In this document: piece by piece, positions 19,696 through 28,804 of the stretch | Layout: each line of letters begins with the position of its first letter | Numbering within the stretch: the stretch's first letter is position 1 | Assembly (NCBI GenBank): GCA_030145715.1 | Contig: JAIXHQ010000022.1 | Coordinates: 1-48,998, forward strand | Length of the DNA: 48,998 nt | DNA from: Sphingopyxis sp. | GTDB taxonomy: Bacteria > Pseudomonadota > Alphaproteobacteria > Sphingomonadales > Sphingomonadaceae | Reading direction: 5' to 3' | Translations under genes and position numbers: made by a program | The notes under the pieces: model-generated | Told to the model about the DNA's origin: nothing | Database searches by the model: none | What the model saw: only the letters and a program-made list of their open reading frames with translations

Positions 19696-20385
19696 ATGGG
19701 CGAAATGATTCGGATGACGATGGACGATGGTGCCGAAATCGCCGTCTATCACGCACGGCCGGCGGGCGAGCGGCCCGAGGACCGCCGGGGCGGGCTGGTG
19801 TTGGTACAGGAGATTTTCGGCGTGACCGACCATATCCGCGAATTGTGCGACGAATATGCCGCCGATGGTTATGAGGTGTTGTCGCCCGCGCTGTTCGACC
19901 GTGAGCATCCGGGGTTCGAAAGCGATTATTCGGGGCCGCAGTTCCAGCGGGCGGTGCAATTGGCGCGCGAACTGCACCCGTTCGAGCAGAGCCTGAAGGA
20001 CGCACAGACCTGTATCGATGCGCTAAAGGCCAACGGCCCGGTGTTCATCACCGGCTATTGCTATGGCGGCTCGGTCGCGTGGCGGATGGCACAGATCAGT
20101 CCCGACCTGGCCGCTGCCTCGGCCTATTATGGCAGCCTGGTGCCGACGATGTTCGGCGACGAACCGCCGCAATGCGCGGCGATCGCCCATTTCGGCCGTT
20201 TCGACGAAGGCATTCCGATGGCGGGGGTCGAGACGTTGATCGCGAAGGATCATCCGACGGCGCAGATCTTCGCCTATGAAGCAGGGCACGGATTTAACAG
20301 CGATCGGCGCAAGGATTATCACGAGCCAAGCGCCGACTTGGCGCGTCAGCGGACACTGATGTTGTTCAAGGCGTGCGGGGGCTGA
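19696..20385 (+). CDS. Dienelactone hydrolase family protein
   Basis: A 229-residue alpha/beta hydrolase of the dienelactone hydrolase type, which opens lactone or ester bonds with a Cys-Asp-His triad. The nucleophile is C122 in TGYCYGG, the Asp is in HFGRFDEGIP and the His in EAGHGFN. The start of the fold reads GGLVLVQEIFGVTDHIRELCDEYA. True dienelactone hydrolase acts in chlorocatechol breakdown, but most family members have unknown substrates and no aromatic pathway gene is close. ATG 19696 with AAAGG upstream is preferred to the ATG at 19672. It diverges from the ATP synthase operon. Confidence 0.85.
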   Translation: MGEMIRMTMDDGAEIAVYHARPAGERPEDRRGGLVLVQEIFGVTDHIRELCDEYAADGYEVLSPALFDREHPGFESDYSGPQFQRAVQLARELHPFEQSLKDAQTCIDALKANGPVFITGYCYGGSVAWRMAQISPDLAAASAYYGSLVPTMFGDEPPQCAAIAHFGRFDEGIPMAGVETLIAKDHPTAQIFAYEAGHGFNSDRRKDYHEPSADLARQRTLMLFKACGG

Positions 20386-20446
20386 CTATCACTCCGCGCG
20401 CCCCGTTCGGCGTGGCGAGGCCGATCGCCGCTCCGAATCGTCGGCC

Positions 20447-21985
20447 TCAGGGCGCGGGTGCGGTGTTCATCGCCGCGCCCGTCGCGGGCTGGCAGCGATA
20501 GACCAGCCGTTCGTTCGGGCTGGCGGGAAGCGCGCTGCGGATCGCATCCTGCTGCGCGGCGAGGCCGGCCAACTCGTCGGGATTGGCGGTACAGCTTTTC
20601 AGCATGACACCGGCCCGGATTTCGCGCGCCTTCGTCATCGCCTGTGCGTCCAGCAGATAGCGATCGACGCGATAATCGCGTCCGGTCGAATCGATCGACG
20701 CGACGGTGACCGTCGCTTCGTCATTGGGCACCAGGATGCGCTGCCAACGATCGTCGGGCCCCTGCATATATTGCGTACGCTGATTGACGCAGCCGCCCTT
20801 GCCGATCGCGATCGGTACGTCGGTCGTGGGCGACACGGTGATGCGGCTTCGGTCGGGGCGAATGGTGCACAGGAAATTGCCTTGCACGAGTCCGGGGGTT
20901 TCGGCGGCGGGCTTTGCCGCTTCCTCGGCGATTTCGGCACGGGCATCCGGGCGCGTTGCGAACAGGATCGCGGCGGCCAGCACCAGCACCGCGCCCGCGC
21001 CGCCCGCGATCTTCGCATTTCGAATATTCTTCTGATTATGGAAAAGCAGGGCGGCCCCCGCCGCGAGCGCGCCAATCACGAACAGCACGCCGGCAAGGGC
21101 GATGCGATTTTCGCGCGACGCCAGCGCGTCTTCCTCAGCGCGCGCCTGTTTGCGTTCGCGGTCGAGTTTCGCGGCGGCGTTCTTTGCGGCATTGGCTTCG
21201 GCATTCGCCCGCGCCTCGGCATCCATCGCCGCGCGGTCGCGGGCGTCGGCTTCGGCCATCGACATGCAGGGCGTGCCGACGCTGCCATAGGCCTGATCCG
21301 CGTCGGTCAGGAAGCGCGTGAGTTCGCGCCCGGCGATCGCAAAGGCAAAGGGCGAATCGCCGTCGTCGGCGCGGGTGATCGCGGTGTTGATGCCGATGAT
21401 CCGCCCACATTGATCGACCAGCGGGCCGCCCGAATTGCCGCGGGATATTTTCGCGGTGTGGATCAGCATCGCAACGCCGTCGACCGTCTGCATGTTCGAC
21501 AGGCTGCCTTCGCTGCGCGTCGGCGTGCGCGGGGTAATATAGTCGTTGGCGCTGCGCGCGGTCGCAAGGTCGACGTTGCCCGGATAGCCCAGCGCGACGA
21601 CATCGACACCCGAATCAAGCGGCCCGGTATAGATTGCGGCGGCGGGCAGCCGCCCCTCGCTAATCTCGATCAGCGCCAGGTCGCGTGCGGTGTCGATTGC
21701 GATCAGCTTGCCGGCATAGCTTTTCTGCCCTTCGGACGGGACGACGCCCAGCGCCACATTGTCCGGATATTTCACCGCCGATTCGACGACATGGGCGTTG
21801 GTGACGATTCGGGTCGGAGAGATTGCGATGCCGCTGCCATGCCCGAAACCGACAACCTCATTATCGACCATCGCGACGGTGACGATCCGCACGACGCTGC
21901 GCGACGCGGCGCTGATGTCGTCGGCGGCGCGCGCCGGTAGTGTGAAGGAGAGGGCGGCGAGCAGCAGCGCGATAAGGCGGATCAT
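20447..21985 (-). CDS. Membrane-anchored trypsin-like serine protease
   Basis: A 512-residue protein with a signal peptide (cleavage near ARA, residue 20) and a trypsin-like domain at about 25-230 whose triad is complete: H65 in TNAHVV, D102 in ARDLALI and S185 in SRGNSGGP. This is the DegP/HtrA-like catalytic fold, but no PDZ domain follows. Instead come an Ala/Glu/Lys/Arg-rich coiled coil (about 244-294), two membrane helices (about 296-315 and 327-344) and a C-terminal domain of some 165 residues with four Cys, of unknown fold. The protease would face the periplasm. An upstream extension of the frame runs antisense to ada and is not used. The architecture is uncommon and its role unknown. 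Confidence 0.8.
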   Translation of the reverse strand: MIRLIALLLAALSFTLPARAADDISAASRSVVRIVTVAMVDNEVVGFGHGSGIAISPTRIVTNAHVVESAVKYPDNVALGVVPSEGQKSYAGKLIAIDTARDLALIEISEGRLPAAAIYTGPLDSGVDVVALGYPGNVDLATARSANDYITPRTPTRSEGSLSNMQTVDGVAMLIHTAKISRGNSGGPLVDQCGRIIGINTAITRADDGDSPFAFAIAGRELTRFLTDADQAYGSVGTPCMSMAEADARDRAAMDAEARANAEANAAKNAAAKLDRERKQARAEEDALASRENRIALAGVLFVIGALAAGAALLFHNQKNIRNAKIAGGAGAVLVLAAAILFATRPDARAEIAEEAAKPAAETPGLVQGNFLCTIRPDRSRITVSPTTDVPIAIGKGGCVNQRTQYMQGPDDRWQRILVPNDEATVTVASIDSTGRDYRVDRYLLDAQAMTKAREIRAGVMLKSCTANPDELAGLAAQQDAIRSALPASPNERLVYRCQPATGAAMNTAPAP

Positions 21986-22063
21986 GCGGGGCAAATTACC
22001 GCGCCCCGCTTTGAACGCAAGCTTCGGGATGCATGGCGGCGCGAGGATGGCTAGACAGGGTGC

Positions 22064-23176
22064 ATGAACGGGCAGACCGATTTTCCGATGACCGACGACG
22101 ATCGCTGGGCGGCGGTGCTTCGCCGCGACCGCGCGCTCGATGGGCGCTTCGTGACGGGCGTGCTGACGACCGGCATCTATTGTCGGCCAAGCTGCGCCGC
22201 CCGCCACCCCCACCGCGACAACGTCCGCTTTCTTGCCGACGGTGCGGCGGCGCGCCTGATCGGCCTGCGTCCCTGCAAACGCTGCCTGCCCGACGATGTC
22301 GCGCGCGACGAGGGGGCGGTGCTGGCGGCGATCCGCGCGATCCAGCAAAGCGAAGAACCATTGGCGCTTGTCGATCTGGCAGGGCGCACCGGCTATTCGC
22401 CGACGCATTTTCAGCGCGTCTTCACCCGCCACACTGGCCTGTCGCCCGCCGCCTATGCCCGCGCGCTGCGCGATGAGCGGGCGCGGCAGGCGTTGACCGC
22501 TGGCGCCCGCGTGATCGACGCGATCTACGACGCGGGCTTTTCGGGGCCGTCGCGTTTTTATGGCAATATGGAGGGACGGATGGGCATGACGGCGTCGGCG
22601 TGGGCGAACGGCGGCAGGGACACGATAATCCACTGGGCGGTCGTGGCGACCAGTCTGGGCGACATGCTGGTCGCCGCGACGGACAAAGGCGTCTGCCGTC
22701 TGTCGTTCGCCGAAGGGCGTGACGCGCTGGAAAAACGATTTCCCGCAGCGCGACTGGTCGAGGGCGGCGCCGAATTTTCATCGCTGCTGAAACAGGTCGT
22801 CGATGCCGTCGAAGCGCCGGTGAACGGCTTTGACCATATCCCGATCGACGTAAAGGGCACCGCGTTCCAGGAAGCGGTATGGCGCGAACTACGCAAGATC
22901 CCGGCTGGCGAGACACGCAGCTATGCCGACATCGCGGCGGCGGTCGGCAAGCCCGCGGCCGTTCGCGCGGCGGGCAGCGCGAACGGCGCAAACAATGTCG
23001 CGGTCCTTATCCCATGTCACCGCGTGGTACGCAGCGACGGCACGCTCGGCGGCTATGCCTATGGCCTGCCGATCAAGGAGGAATTGCTGAAGCGGGAAAT
23101 GCCAGGCGGCTCTCCGAAACCAACAGATTTTTTTCCGGATCTTGATCCGTTTAGCGGACCATCTTTAGAAAATTGA
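22064..23176 (+). CDS. ada: Ada: methylated-DNA repair protein and transcription activator
   Basis: A 370-residue Ada protein. The N-terminal zinc domain has C40, C44, C71 and C74 (GIYCRPSC, RPCKRC), the first being the acceptor of methyl groups from phosphotriesters. An AraC-type DNA-binding domain follows (about 95-175, RTGYSPTHFQRVFTRHTGLS). The C-terminal O6-alkylguanine methyltransferase has the active Cys C318 in IPCHRV. When methylated, such proteins activate ada and other alkylation-repair genes. About 20 residues after the usual end (KEELLKREMPGG) form a loose tail. Start ATG 22064 with CAGGG upstream. It diverges from the serine protease gene. Confidence 0.95.
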   Translation: MNGQTDFPMTDDDRWAAVLRRDRALDGRFVTGVLTTGIYCRPSCAARHPHRDNVRFLADGAAARLIGLRPCKRCLPDDVARDEGAVLAAIRAIQQSEEPLALVDLAGRTGYSPTHFQRVFTRHTGLSPAAYARALRDERARQALTAGARVIDAIYDAGFSGPSRFYGNMEGRMGMTASAWANGGRDTIIHWAVVATSLGDMLVAATDKGVCRLSFAEGRDALEKRFPAARLVEGGAEFSSLLKQVVDAVEAPVNGFDHIPIDVKGTAFQEAVWRELRKIPAGETRSYADIAAAVGKPAAVRAAGSANGANNVAVLIPCHRVVRSDGTLGGYAYGLPIKEELLKREMPGGSPKPTDFFPDLDPFSGPSLEN

Positions 23177-23194
23177 CCTGTTGCAGCAGCCCGA

Positions 23195-25363
23195 TCACAT
23201 AAAACTATACGGATCGATGTCGATCGCGAGCCGCGCCTTGGGCGGCCAGTCCATGCTGTTCACCCATTCGCGGATCGTTCCCTGCAGGTCGAAGCTGCGC
23301 GGGGCGTGGAGGAGCAGGCGGAAGCGGTGGCGACCGCGCAGCATCGAAAGCGGCGCGGGGGCGGGGCCATAGATGGCGAGTCCTTCGGCCACCGGTGCCT
23401 TCGCCCCCAGCCGCTGCGCGGCCCCGCGCGCGACCTCTATGTCTTCCGACGAGATGACCAGCGCGGCAAAGCGGCCATAGGGCGGCGCCCCGGCCTGCTT
23501 GCGCGCCGCCGCCTCCGCGGCATAGAAGCCATCGCGATCATTGGCGACCAGCGCCGCCATGACCGGGGCGTCGGGTATGCGGGTCTGGATCAAAACTTCG
23601 CCGGGCTTCACCCCGCGTCCCGCGCGTCCCGCGACCTGTGCGATCTGCTGAAATGTGCGTTCCGATGCGCGCAAATCGCCGCCGTCGAGCCCCAGGTCGG
23701 CATCGACCACGCCGACAAGCGTGAGGTTCGGGAAATGATAGCCCTTGGTGACAAGCTGCGTCCCGATGATGATGTCGACCAGTCCGCCTTCGACATTGTC
23801 GACGAACTCGGCGGCCTTGGCGGGCGACCATAAGGTGTCGGACGTGACGATCGCGACGCGCGCGTCGGGATAGCGCAGCCGGACCTCGTCGGCGACACGC
23901 TCGACGCCGGGGCCACAGGCGACCAGGCTGTCTTCATCCTCGCATTCGGGGCACAGCCGCGGCGGCGGCATGACATGGCCGCAATGATGACAGGCGAGGC
24001 GATGGACCAGCCGATGCTCGACCATCCATGCGGTGCAATTGGGGCACTGGATGCGGTGGCCGCAGGTGCGGCAGAGCGTCAGCGGCGCAAAGCCCCGGCG
24101 GTTGAGAAAGAGCAGGCTTTGCTCACCCTTGGCCAGCCGGTCGGCGAGCGCATCGACCAGCGGCGGCGCCAGCCAGCGGCCGCGATCGGGCGGGTCCGCG
24201 CGCATGTCGATCGCGGCGAGGTCGGGCAGGGTCGCGCCGCCGAAACGCGCGGGAAGGACGATATGGCGGTATCGTCCGGCCTCGACCATCGCCAGGCTTT
24301 CGAGTGCGGGGGTCGCGCTGGCAAGGATGACGGGCAGCCCTTCGAAATGCCCGCGCATCACCGCGACGTCCCGCGCATGATAATGGACGCCATCCTCCTG
24401 CTTGAAGCTTGTTTCATGTGCTTCATCGACGACGATCACGCCAAGCCTGGCATAGGGCAGGAACAGCGCCGACCGCGCCCCGACGACGATCTTTGCGTCG
24501 CCCGCGGCGATGCTGTGCCAGGCGCGGCGGCGTTCGGCCGTGCGCAATCCGCTGTGCCAGGCAACGGGTTCGCAGCCGAAGCGCGCGGCAAAGCGCGTCA
24601 GCATCGGTTCGGTCAGCGCGATTTCGGGGAGCAGCACCAGCGTCTGCTTGCCCGCGTCGATGGCGGCGGCGATCGCCTCCATATAGACTTCGGTCTTGCC
24701 CGATCCGGTCACGCCGTCGAGCAGCAGCGTTTCGAACTTTTCGGCGACGACGGCGGCCGTCAACTGGGCGGCGGCGGCGGTCTGCGCGTCGGACAGATCG
24801 GGTGGCGCAAAGCCGGGATCGGGTTCGGGATAGGGCTGGTCGGCCGATATGGTAACAGCCTGGAGTGCGCCCGTATCGACCAGCCCGCGGATCACCGCCT
24901 CGCTGACGTCGGCCAGCGCGGCGAGTTCGCGGACCATGCCCTGGCGATCGCCGATCCTTTCCAGCGCGACGATACGCTGCGGCGTCATCCGTTTCGGCAA
25001 CTCGCCCGTGGCGCGATATTCGACGATCGGACGCCGCGCGTCGGCAAAGGCGACACCGGGCAACACCATGCGCAGCACCGCGCCGGGGGGGCTGAGGTAA
25101 TAGTCGCTGGTCCATTCGACCAGTCGGCGCAGCGGTGCCGCGATCGGCGGAACCGCCATCACCTCATACAGATTGCGCAGACGATTGTCGCCGACCGCCT
25201 CGGGCGCGCCAAAGCTGCTGTCCTCCCACACCACGCCGCCCAGCCGTCGCGGGCCAAGCGGTGCGATCACCACGCTGCCAAGGGGCGCTTCGCTATCGCG
25301 CGGGACGCGATAGTCGAGCGGCCCAAGGGCAGCGGTGAGCAGGAGGACGCGGGCGCGGATCAT
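23195..25363 (-). CDS. priA: Primosomal protein N', replication restart helicase PriA
   Basis: A 722-residue PriA, a 3'-5' DNA helicase that recognises stalled forks and reloads the replisome. The N-terminal DNA-binding domain (RVLLLTAALGPLDYRVP) is followed by helicase motifs: Walker A GVTGSGKT from residue 217, DEAH at 313-316, a zinc-binding insert with paired Cys (CRTCGH, CPNC, CHHCGH, CPEC) and the later ATQLVTKGYHFPN-type and QVAGRAGRG motifs (IGTQLVTKGYHFPN). The end LAIDIDPYSFM is standard for the family. ATG 25363 is chosen because it opens the conserved N-terminus; its ribosome site is weak. Confidence 0.96.
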   Translation of the reverse strand: MIRARVLLLTAALGPLDYRVPRDSEAPLGSVVIAPLGPRRLGGVVWEDSSFGAPEAVGDNRLRNLYEVMAVPPIAAPLRRLVEWTSDYYLSPPGAVLRMVLPGVAFADARRPIVEYRATGELPKRMTPQRIVALERIGDRQGMVRELAALADVSEAVIRGLVDTGALQAVTISADQPYPEPDPGFAPPDLSDAQTAAAAQLTAAVVAEKFETLLLDGVTGSGKTEVYMEAIAAAIDAGKQTLVLLPEIALTEPMLTRFAARFGCEPVAWHSGLRTAERRRAWHSIAAGDAKIVVGARSALFLPYARLGVIVVDEAHETSFKQEDGVHYHARDVAVMRGHFEGLPVILASATPALESLAMVEAGRYRHIVLPARFGGATLPDLAAIDMRADPPDRGRWLAPPLVDALADRLAKGEQSLLFLNRRGFAPLTLCRTCGHRIQCPNCTAWMVEHRLVHRLACHHCGHVMPPPRLCPECEDEDSLVACGPGVERVADEVRLRYPDARVAIVTSDTLWSPAKAAEFVDNVEGGLVDIIIGTQLVTKGYHFPNLTLVGVVDADLGLDGGDLRASERTFQQIAQVAGRAGRGVKPGEVLIQTRIPDAPVMAALVANDRDGFYAAEAAARKQAGAPPYGRFAALVISSEDIEVARGAAQRLGAKAPVAEGLAIYGPAPAPLSMLRGRHRFRLLLHAPRSFDLQGTIREWVNSMDWPPKARLAIDIDPYSFM

Positions 25364-25440
25364 GGACTGCGCAGGATATAGGGCGGCGGGGAAAATAGGA
25401 AAGCGGGGAGGAAGGCTCACCCCTCCAGAGATTTCCGCGC

Positions 25441-26529
25441 CTAAGCCGACGCTGTCGCCTTCTTCTTCGCAGGACGCTTCGCGGCCTTCGGGCGTTTGAA
25501 CCAAAAGCTCCACACCGCCAGGCTGCCCAGCATCGTCATCGCGAGGCCGGAGATGGTGAGCAGGATGCGCCAGGTCCAGCCGCCGACCTTTGACGCATGG
25601 ATTGGAAAGGCCATGTTGAATGCCTGCGCGCCGGGTGCCATCGCCAGCGCGTCGCGCGCGCCGAGCACTTCGCCGGTCGCGGCGTCGAACGCGATGCTGG
25701 TGCGGCCGTTGGGCAGCCATTCGGCGGGCTGCTTCATGCGCAGGCTGATCGGGTCACCGGGCTTGCGCGGCATGGTCAGGATACGGAATTGGGCGTCCGG
25801 AAATCGGCGACGCGCCTCTGTCAGCATGGCGGTGTAATCGGGTTTTCCGGTGAGCAGTCCGCCTTTGTATTTCGGTGGATCGAGCGCCTTTGCGGTTTCC
25901 GCGACCGGGCCAAAGGGCGCAACGACGGCCAGCGCAAAAGGGCGAAAAATCATCATCGTGCCCGTGACGATCGAAATCAGCAACAGCGGCGCAGCGACGA
26001 TGCCGATGTCGCGGTGGTGCATGACGATCGACGGGCGGCTCATCCGTTTCGGCCATAGGCGAAGCTGAAATGTCTTGCGCGTGCGCCACCACAGGATCGC
26101 GCCGGTGATGACGAACAGGATGCCCGCGATCCCCGCGATCCCGGCCACCCATTTTCCGGCGTCGTCCGCGAACAGATAATGATGAAAATCGAAAATCCAC
26201 AGTTCGGGCCGCTCCCACTGGGTGGCCCAGCGCGTCATGACCTCCCCCGACTGGCTGGCATAGGCACCCGCTTCCTTGCCCAGGCGAAGCTGATGCAGCC
26301 CGAAACTTTCATCGGCATAGATGATGCCCTTTGCGCCCGGCATCGCCATCAGCGTCTCGGTCGTCGCGGTGATGGTGATCAGGTCGCCGCGCAGCGGGTC
26401 GCCGGCGCCGGGAATGCCGATCCACAGATGCTTATAGACCAGAATCGTGCCCGACAGGCCCAGCAGCGCCAGCACAAGGCCGATCAGGCCACCGGTCCAG
26501 CGGTGAAGCGTATCGAGCAGTTTCATCAT
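25441..26529 (-). CDS. PepSY-associated TM helix protein (iron-uptake type)
   Basis: A 362-residue inner-membrane protein of the PepSY-TM family, with the typical opening LHRWTGGLIGLVLALLGLSG, a periplasmic region with PepSY-like strands, a middle pair of helices (GIAGIAGILFVITGAILWW; VAAPLLLISIVTGTMMIF) and a last helix near 325-345, then a Lys/Ala-rich cytoplasmic tail. Such proteins often accompany siderophore receptors and are thought to reduce ferric complexes or otherwise help iron release. It starts 15 bases after the TonB receptor stop, so the two are an operon and share the Fur-like box. Confidence 0.85.
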   Translation of the reverse strand: MMKLLDTLHRWTGGLIGLVLALLGLSGTILVYKHLWIGIPGAGDPLRGDLITITATTETLMAMPGAKGIIYADESFGLHQLRLGKEAGAYASQSGEVMTRWATQWERPELWIFDFHHYLFADDAGKWVAGIAGIAGILFVITGAILWWRTRKTFQLRLWPKRMSRPSIVMHHRDIGIVAAPLLLISIVTGTMMIFRPFALAVVAPFGPVAETAKALDPPKYKGGLLTGKPDYTAMLTEARRRFPDAQFRILTMPRKPGDPISLRMKQPAEWLPNGRTSIAFDAATGEVLGARDALAMAPGAQAFNMAFPIHASKVGGWTWRILLTISGLAMTMLGSLAVWSFWFKRPKAAKRPAKKKATASA

Positions 26530-26544
26530 GTCGGAACCGCCCCG

Positions 26545-28680
26545 TTAGAAGCTGTAGTCCCAGCCGAGCGTGAAGGTGCGCCCGCGTCCGGTAAAAAAGC
26601 GCGCATTGTCGGCCACCGAGATCGCCTGGCTGTTGTAGGTGACATAATCGACATCGAACAGGTTGGCTGCGGCGAGGGTGATCGCCCCCAAGCGCCTCAG
26701 GTCATAACGCAGCACGGCATCCGTCAGCGTATAGCCCGAAAAAGGGCCAGTGTTGGCCGCGGTGCCATAGAATTTGCGGTCGAGATAGACCCCCGCCTGG
26801 ACGCGCGCCGACACCGGCCCCTTGTTGTAGCTGGCCCAAAGATTGACGCGATCCGGCGAAATATTCGCGCCGTCGAGGTCACTATCGACCTTGCCATCCT
26901 TGTTGTTGTCGGTGCGGCCGGACAGATGGGCATAGCCGGTGCCGAGCTTCAGTCCGTCCACCGGCATTTGAACCGCAAGGTTGATTTCGAAACCCTGAAT
27001 TTCGATGCGCTGGCGCTGAACGTCATAAACGCCCGCGCCGTTCATCACCAACAGGCCGCCATCCTTGGACGTCGACCAGAAATAGGAGGCGCTGGCGTCG
27101 AGTGGCCCACGCTTGATTTCGATGCCAACCTCGCGGTTGTTCGAAATGACGGGGGTGACGTTGACGTCCTCGATCCGGAAATTCGGCTGGGAGGTGCCGT
27201 TGACCGACCGCAGGATGCGGCCGACGTCGGCAATCGAATAGCCTTCGGCATAGCTGGCATAGGCCCGGATGCCCGCCACGGGTTCGACAATCAGACCGCC
27301 GTTGATCAGCAGATCCTTAAAATTGCGGGTGCCGCCGCTGACGCGCGCCGAATTATAGGAGGCCAGCGTTACATAATCGTCGACCTTGAGCTGACCATTT
27401 TCCCAGCGCGCGCCGCCCGCAACGCGCAGGACGCCGTCAAACAGTTTCAGATTGGCCTGGCCAAAGGGTGCGAGGGTGCGAAAGGTCGTCGGCGGAACCC
27501 AATAGCGTCCGGTCGCGATCATCTCCTGCTGGGTCTTGTCCCACATCGAGTCAAAGCCGAGCGTGATGTTGAGGGCGTCGAAAAACTGCCGTTCATAGCT
27601 GACGCGCGCGCCCAGCTTGCGCGATCGGTTCGCCGACTGGTCGAACAATGTGCCGGAGGGGGCGATGCGAACGTCCTGAAAGGTCGGGTCTATACCGCCG
27701 CCGAAAATGTCGCGCGACCGGTTGAAAAAGGCCTGAAAGATCAGGTTGCCGCCGCCCAGGTCGGTATCGGTCAGCGTCAGGTTGACGGTCTCGACGCGGT
27801 TGGACGCCGCTTCGCCCTGTATTCGGCCTCGCTTTGAACCGGTGGGAAGGCCCGTTGCGCGATTGCCGACAACCTGTACCCAGTCGCCATTGCCCTCCAG
27901 GTTGAACCGCGTGGCGAACAGTTCGATGCGGGCAGTCGATGAAAGGTCATAGCCCAGTCGCGCAAAGAAACTGAGGCTCTTGCTGTCCTGAACATCGCCC
28001 TGCGTATTGTCGATGCCCACCCGGCGACCGGCGCCATCATAATAAACGCCGCGCGTTTCATAGGAGACGCCGCCGGTCACGTCGAACGCGCCCTGGCGAT
28101 AGGCGAGCAGTCCGCCGAGCTTGCCGCCAAAGCTGTTGTTTTCGAAATTGCCTGTCGATCCCTGCGCCAGCGCGCGGCCGGACAGGCCGTCTTCGTGTGG
28201 GGCCTTGATGACCACCTGATTGACCACGCCGCCGGTCGCGCCAATTCCCTGCAAGGCGTTCGATCCATAAATCAGTTCGACACGATCAAGGAAAAACGGG
28301 TCGATCGTATATCCGTCGCGCGATCCGTCGCGGATCGGGGTCGATTGCGGAATGCCGTTGATCGCATAAAGCGGCGACCGGCCGCGCAGCGTTTCGCCAG
28401 CGCCCGACAGCTTTTGCCGGGTGGGGGAGAAGCTGGCGGTCAGCGATGCCACCGCATCGATGACCGATCCGGAGATGGCAACCTGTTGATCCAGGCTGTC
28501 CTTGGAGATGACATCGATCGTCAACGGCAGTGCGTTCGGCGGCAGGATCGTCCGCGCCGCGGTGACGACGATCGAGTCTTCACCGCCCACCGCTTCGACG
28601 GCAGGCGCATTGTCCTGCGCAAGGGCAGGCGAAGAAAGCGCCGTGCAGGCCAGCGCGGCGAAAGCGAATTTGCGGTTCAT
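26545..28680 (-). CDS. TonB-dependent receptor, probably ferric siderophore
   Basis: A 711-residue outer-membrane receptor. The ATG at 28680 opens a signal peptide (cleavage after PALAQ) and has AGGAG 9 bases before it. A TonB box EDSIVVTAAR follows near residue 35, then a plug domain (RGRSPLYAINGIPQ, DRVELIYGSNALQGIGATGG) and the barrel, ending FTLGWDYSF with terminal Phe. The linked PepSY membrane protein and the Fur-like palindrome upstream suggest iron-complex uptake; the exact siderophore cannot be told. An upstream extension of the frame lacks a signal and is not used. Confidence 0.92.
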   Translation of the reverse strand: MNRKFAFAALACTALSSPALAQDNAPAVEAVGGEDSIVVTAARTILPPNALPLTIDVISKDSLDQQVAISGSVIDAVASLTASFSPTRQKLSGAGETLRGRSPLYAINGIPQSTPIRDGSRDGYTIDPFFLDRVELIYGSNALQGIGATGGVVNQVVIKAPHEDGLSGRALAQGSTGNFENNSFGGKLGGLLAYRQGAFDVTGGVSYETRGVYYDGAGRRVGIDNTQGDVQDSKSLSFFARLGYDLSSTARIELFATRFNLEGNGDWVQVVGNRATGLPTGSKRGRIQGEAASNRVETVNLTLTDTDLGGGNLIFQAFFNRSRDIFGGGIDPTFQDVRIAPSGTLFDQSANRSRKLGARVSYERQFFDALNITLGFDSMWDKTQQEMIATGRYWVPPTTFRTLAPFGQANLKLFDGVLRVAGGARWENGQLKVDDYVTLASYNSARVSGGTRNFKDLLINGGLIVEPVAGIRAYASYAEGYSIADVGRILRSVNGTSQPNFRIEDVNVTPVISNNREVGIEIKRGPLDASASYFWSTSKDGGLLVMNGAGVYDVQRQRIEIQGFEINLAVQMPVDGLKLGTGYAHLSGRTDNNKDGKVDSDLDGANISPDRVNLWASYNKGPVSARVQAGVYLDRKFYGTAANTGPFSGYTLTDAVLRYDLRRLGAITLAAANLFDVDYVTYNSQAISVADNARFFTGRGRTFTLGWDYSF

Positions 28681-28710
28681 CAATGGCTCCTGTTTCGGAG
28701 TGCGCGCTAG

Positions 28711-28725
28711 TGCGACACATTCGCA
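28711..28725 (-). promoter_or_regulatory. Fur/Mur-like operator before the TonB receptor-PepSY operon
   Basis: The 15-base palindrome TGCGACACATTCGCA has perfect 5-base arms (TGCGA and TCGCA) and lies 31 bases upstream of the receptor ATG. It resembles the alphaproteobacterial Fur-type site built on TGCRAAT and its complement ATTYGCA; the right half ATTCGCA is a full match. It would let iron repress the operon. The divergent phospholipase gene starts 80 bases to the right. Confidence 0.5.
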
Positions 28726-28804
28726 AAAGCAAGCGGAAAGACGATGGGTTGCCGTGCCAGCGAGAGGGGGGACATGGCCGCCAAAGCGCGCTATCACCCC
28801 GACC

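Noticed and set aside
23975..25381. 468-residue plus-strand open frame antisense to priA
   Set aside because: Shadow frame; no conserved motif, whereas priA has all helicase motifs.
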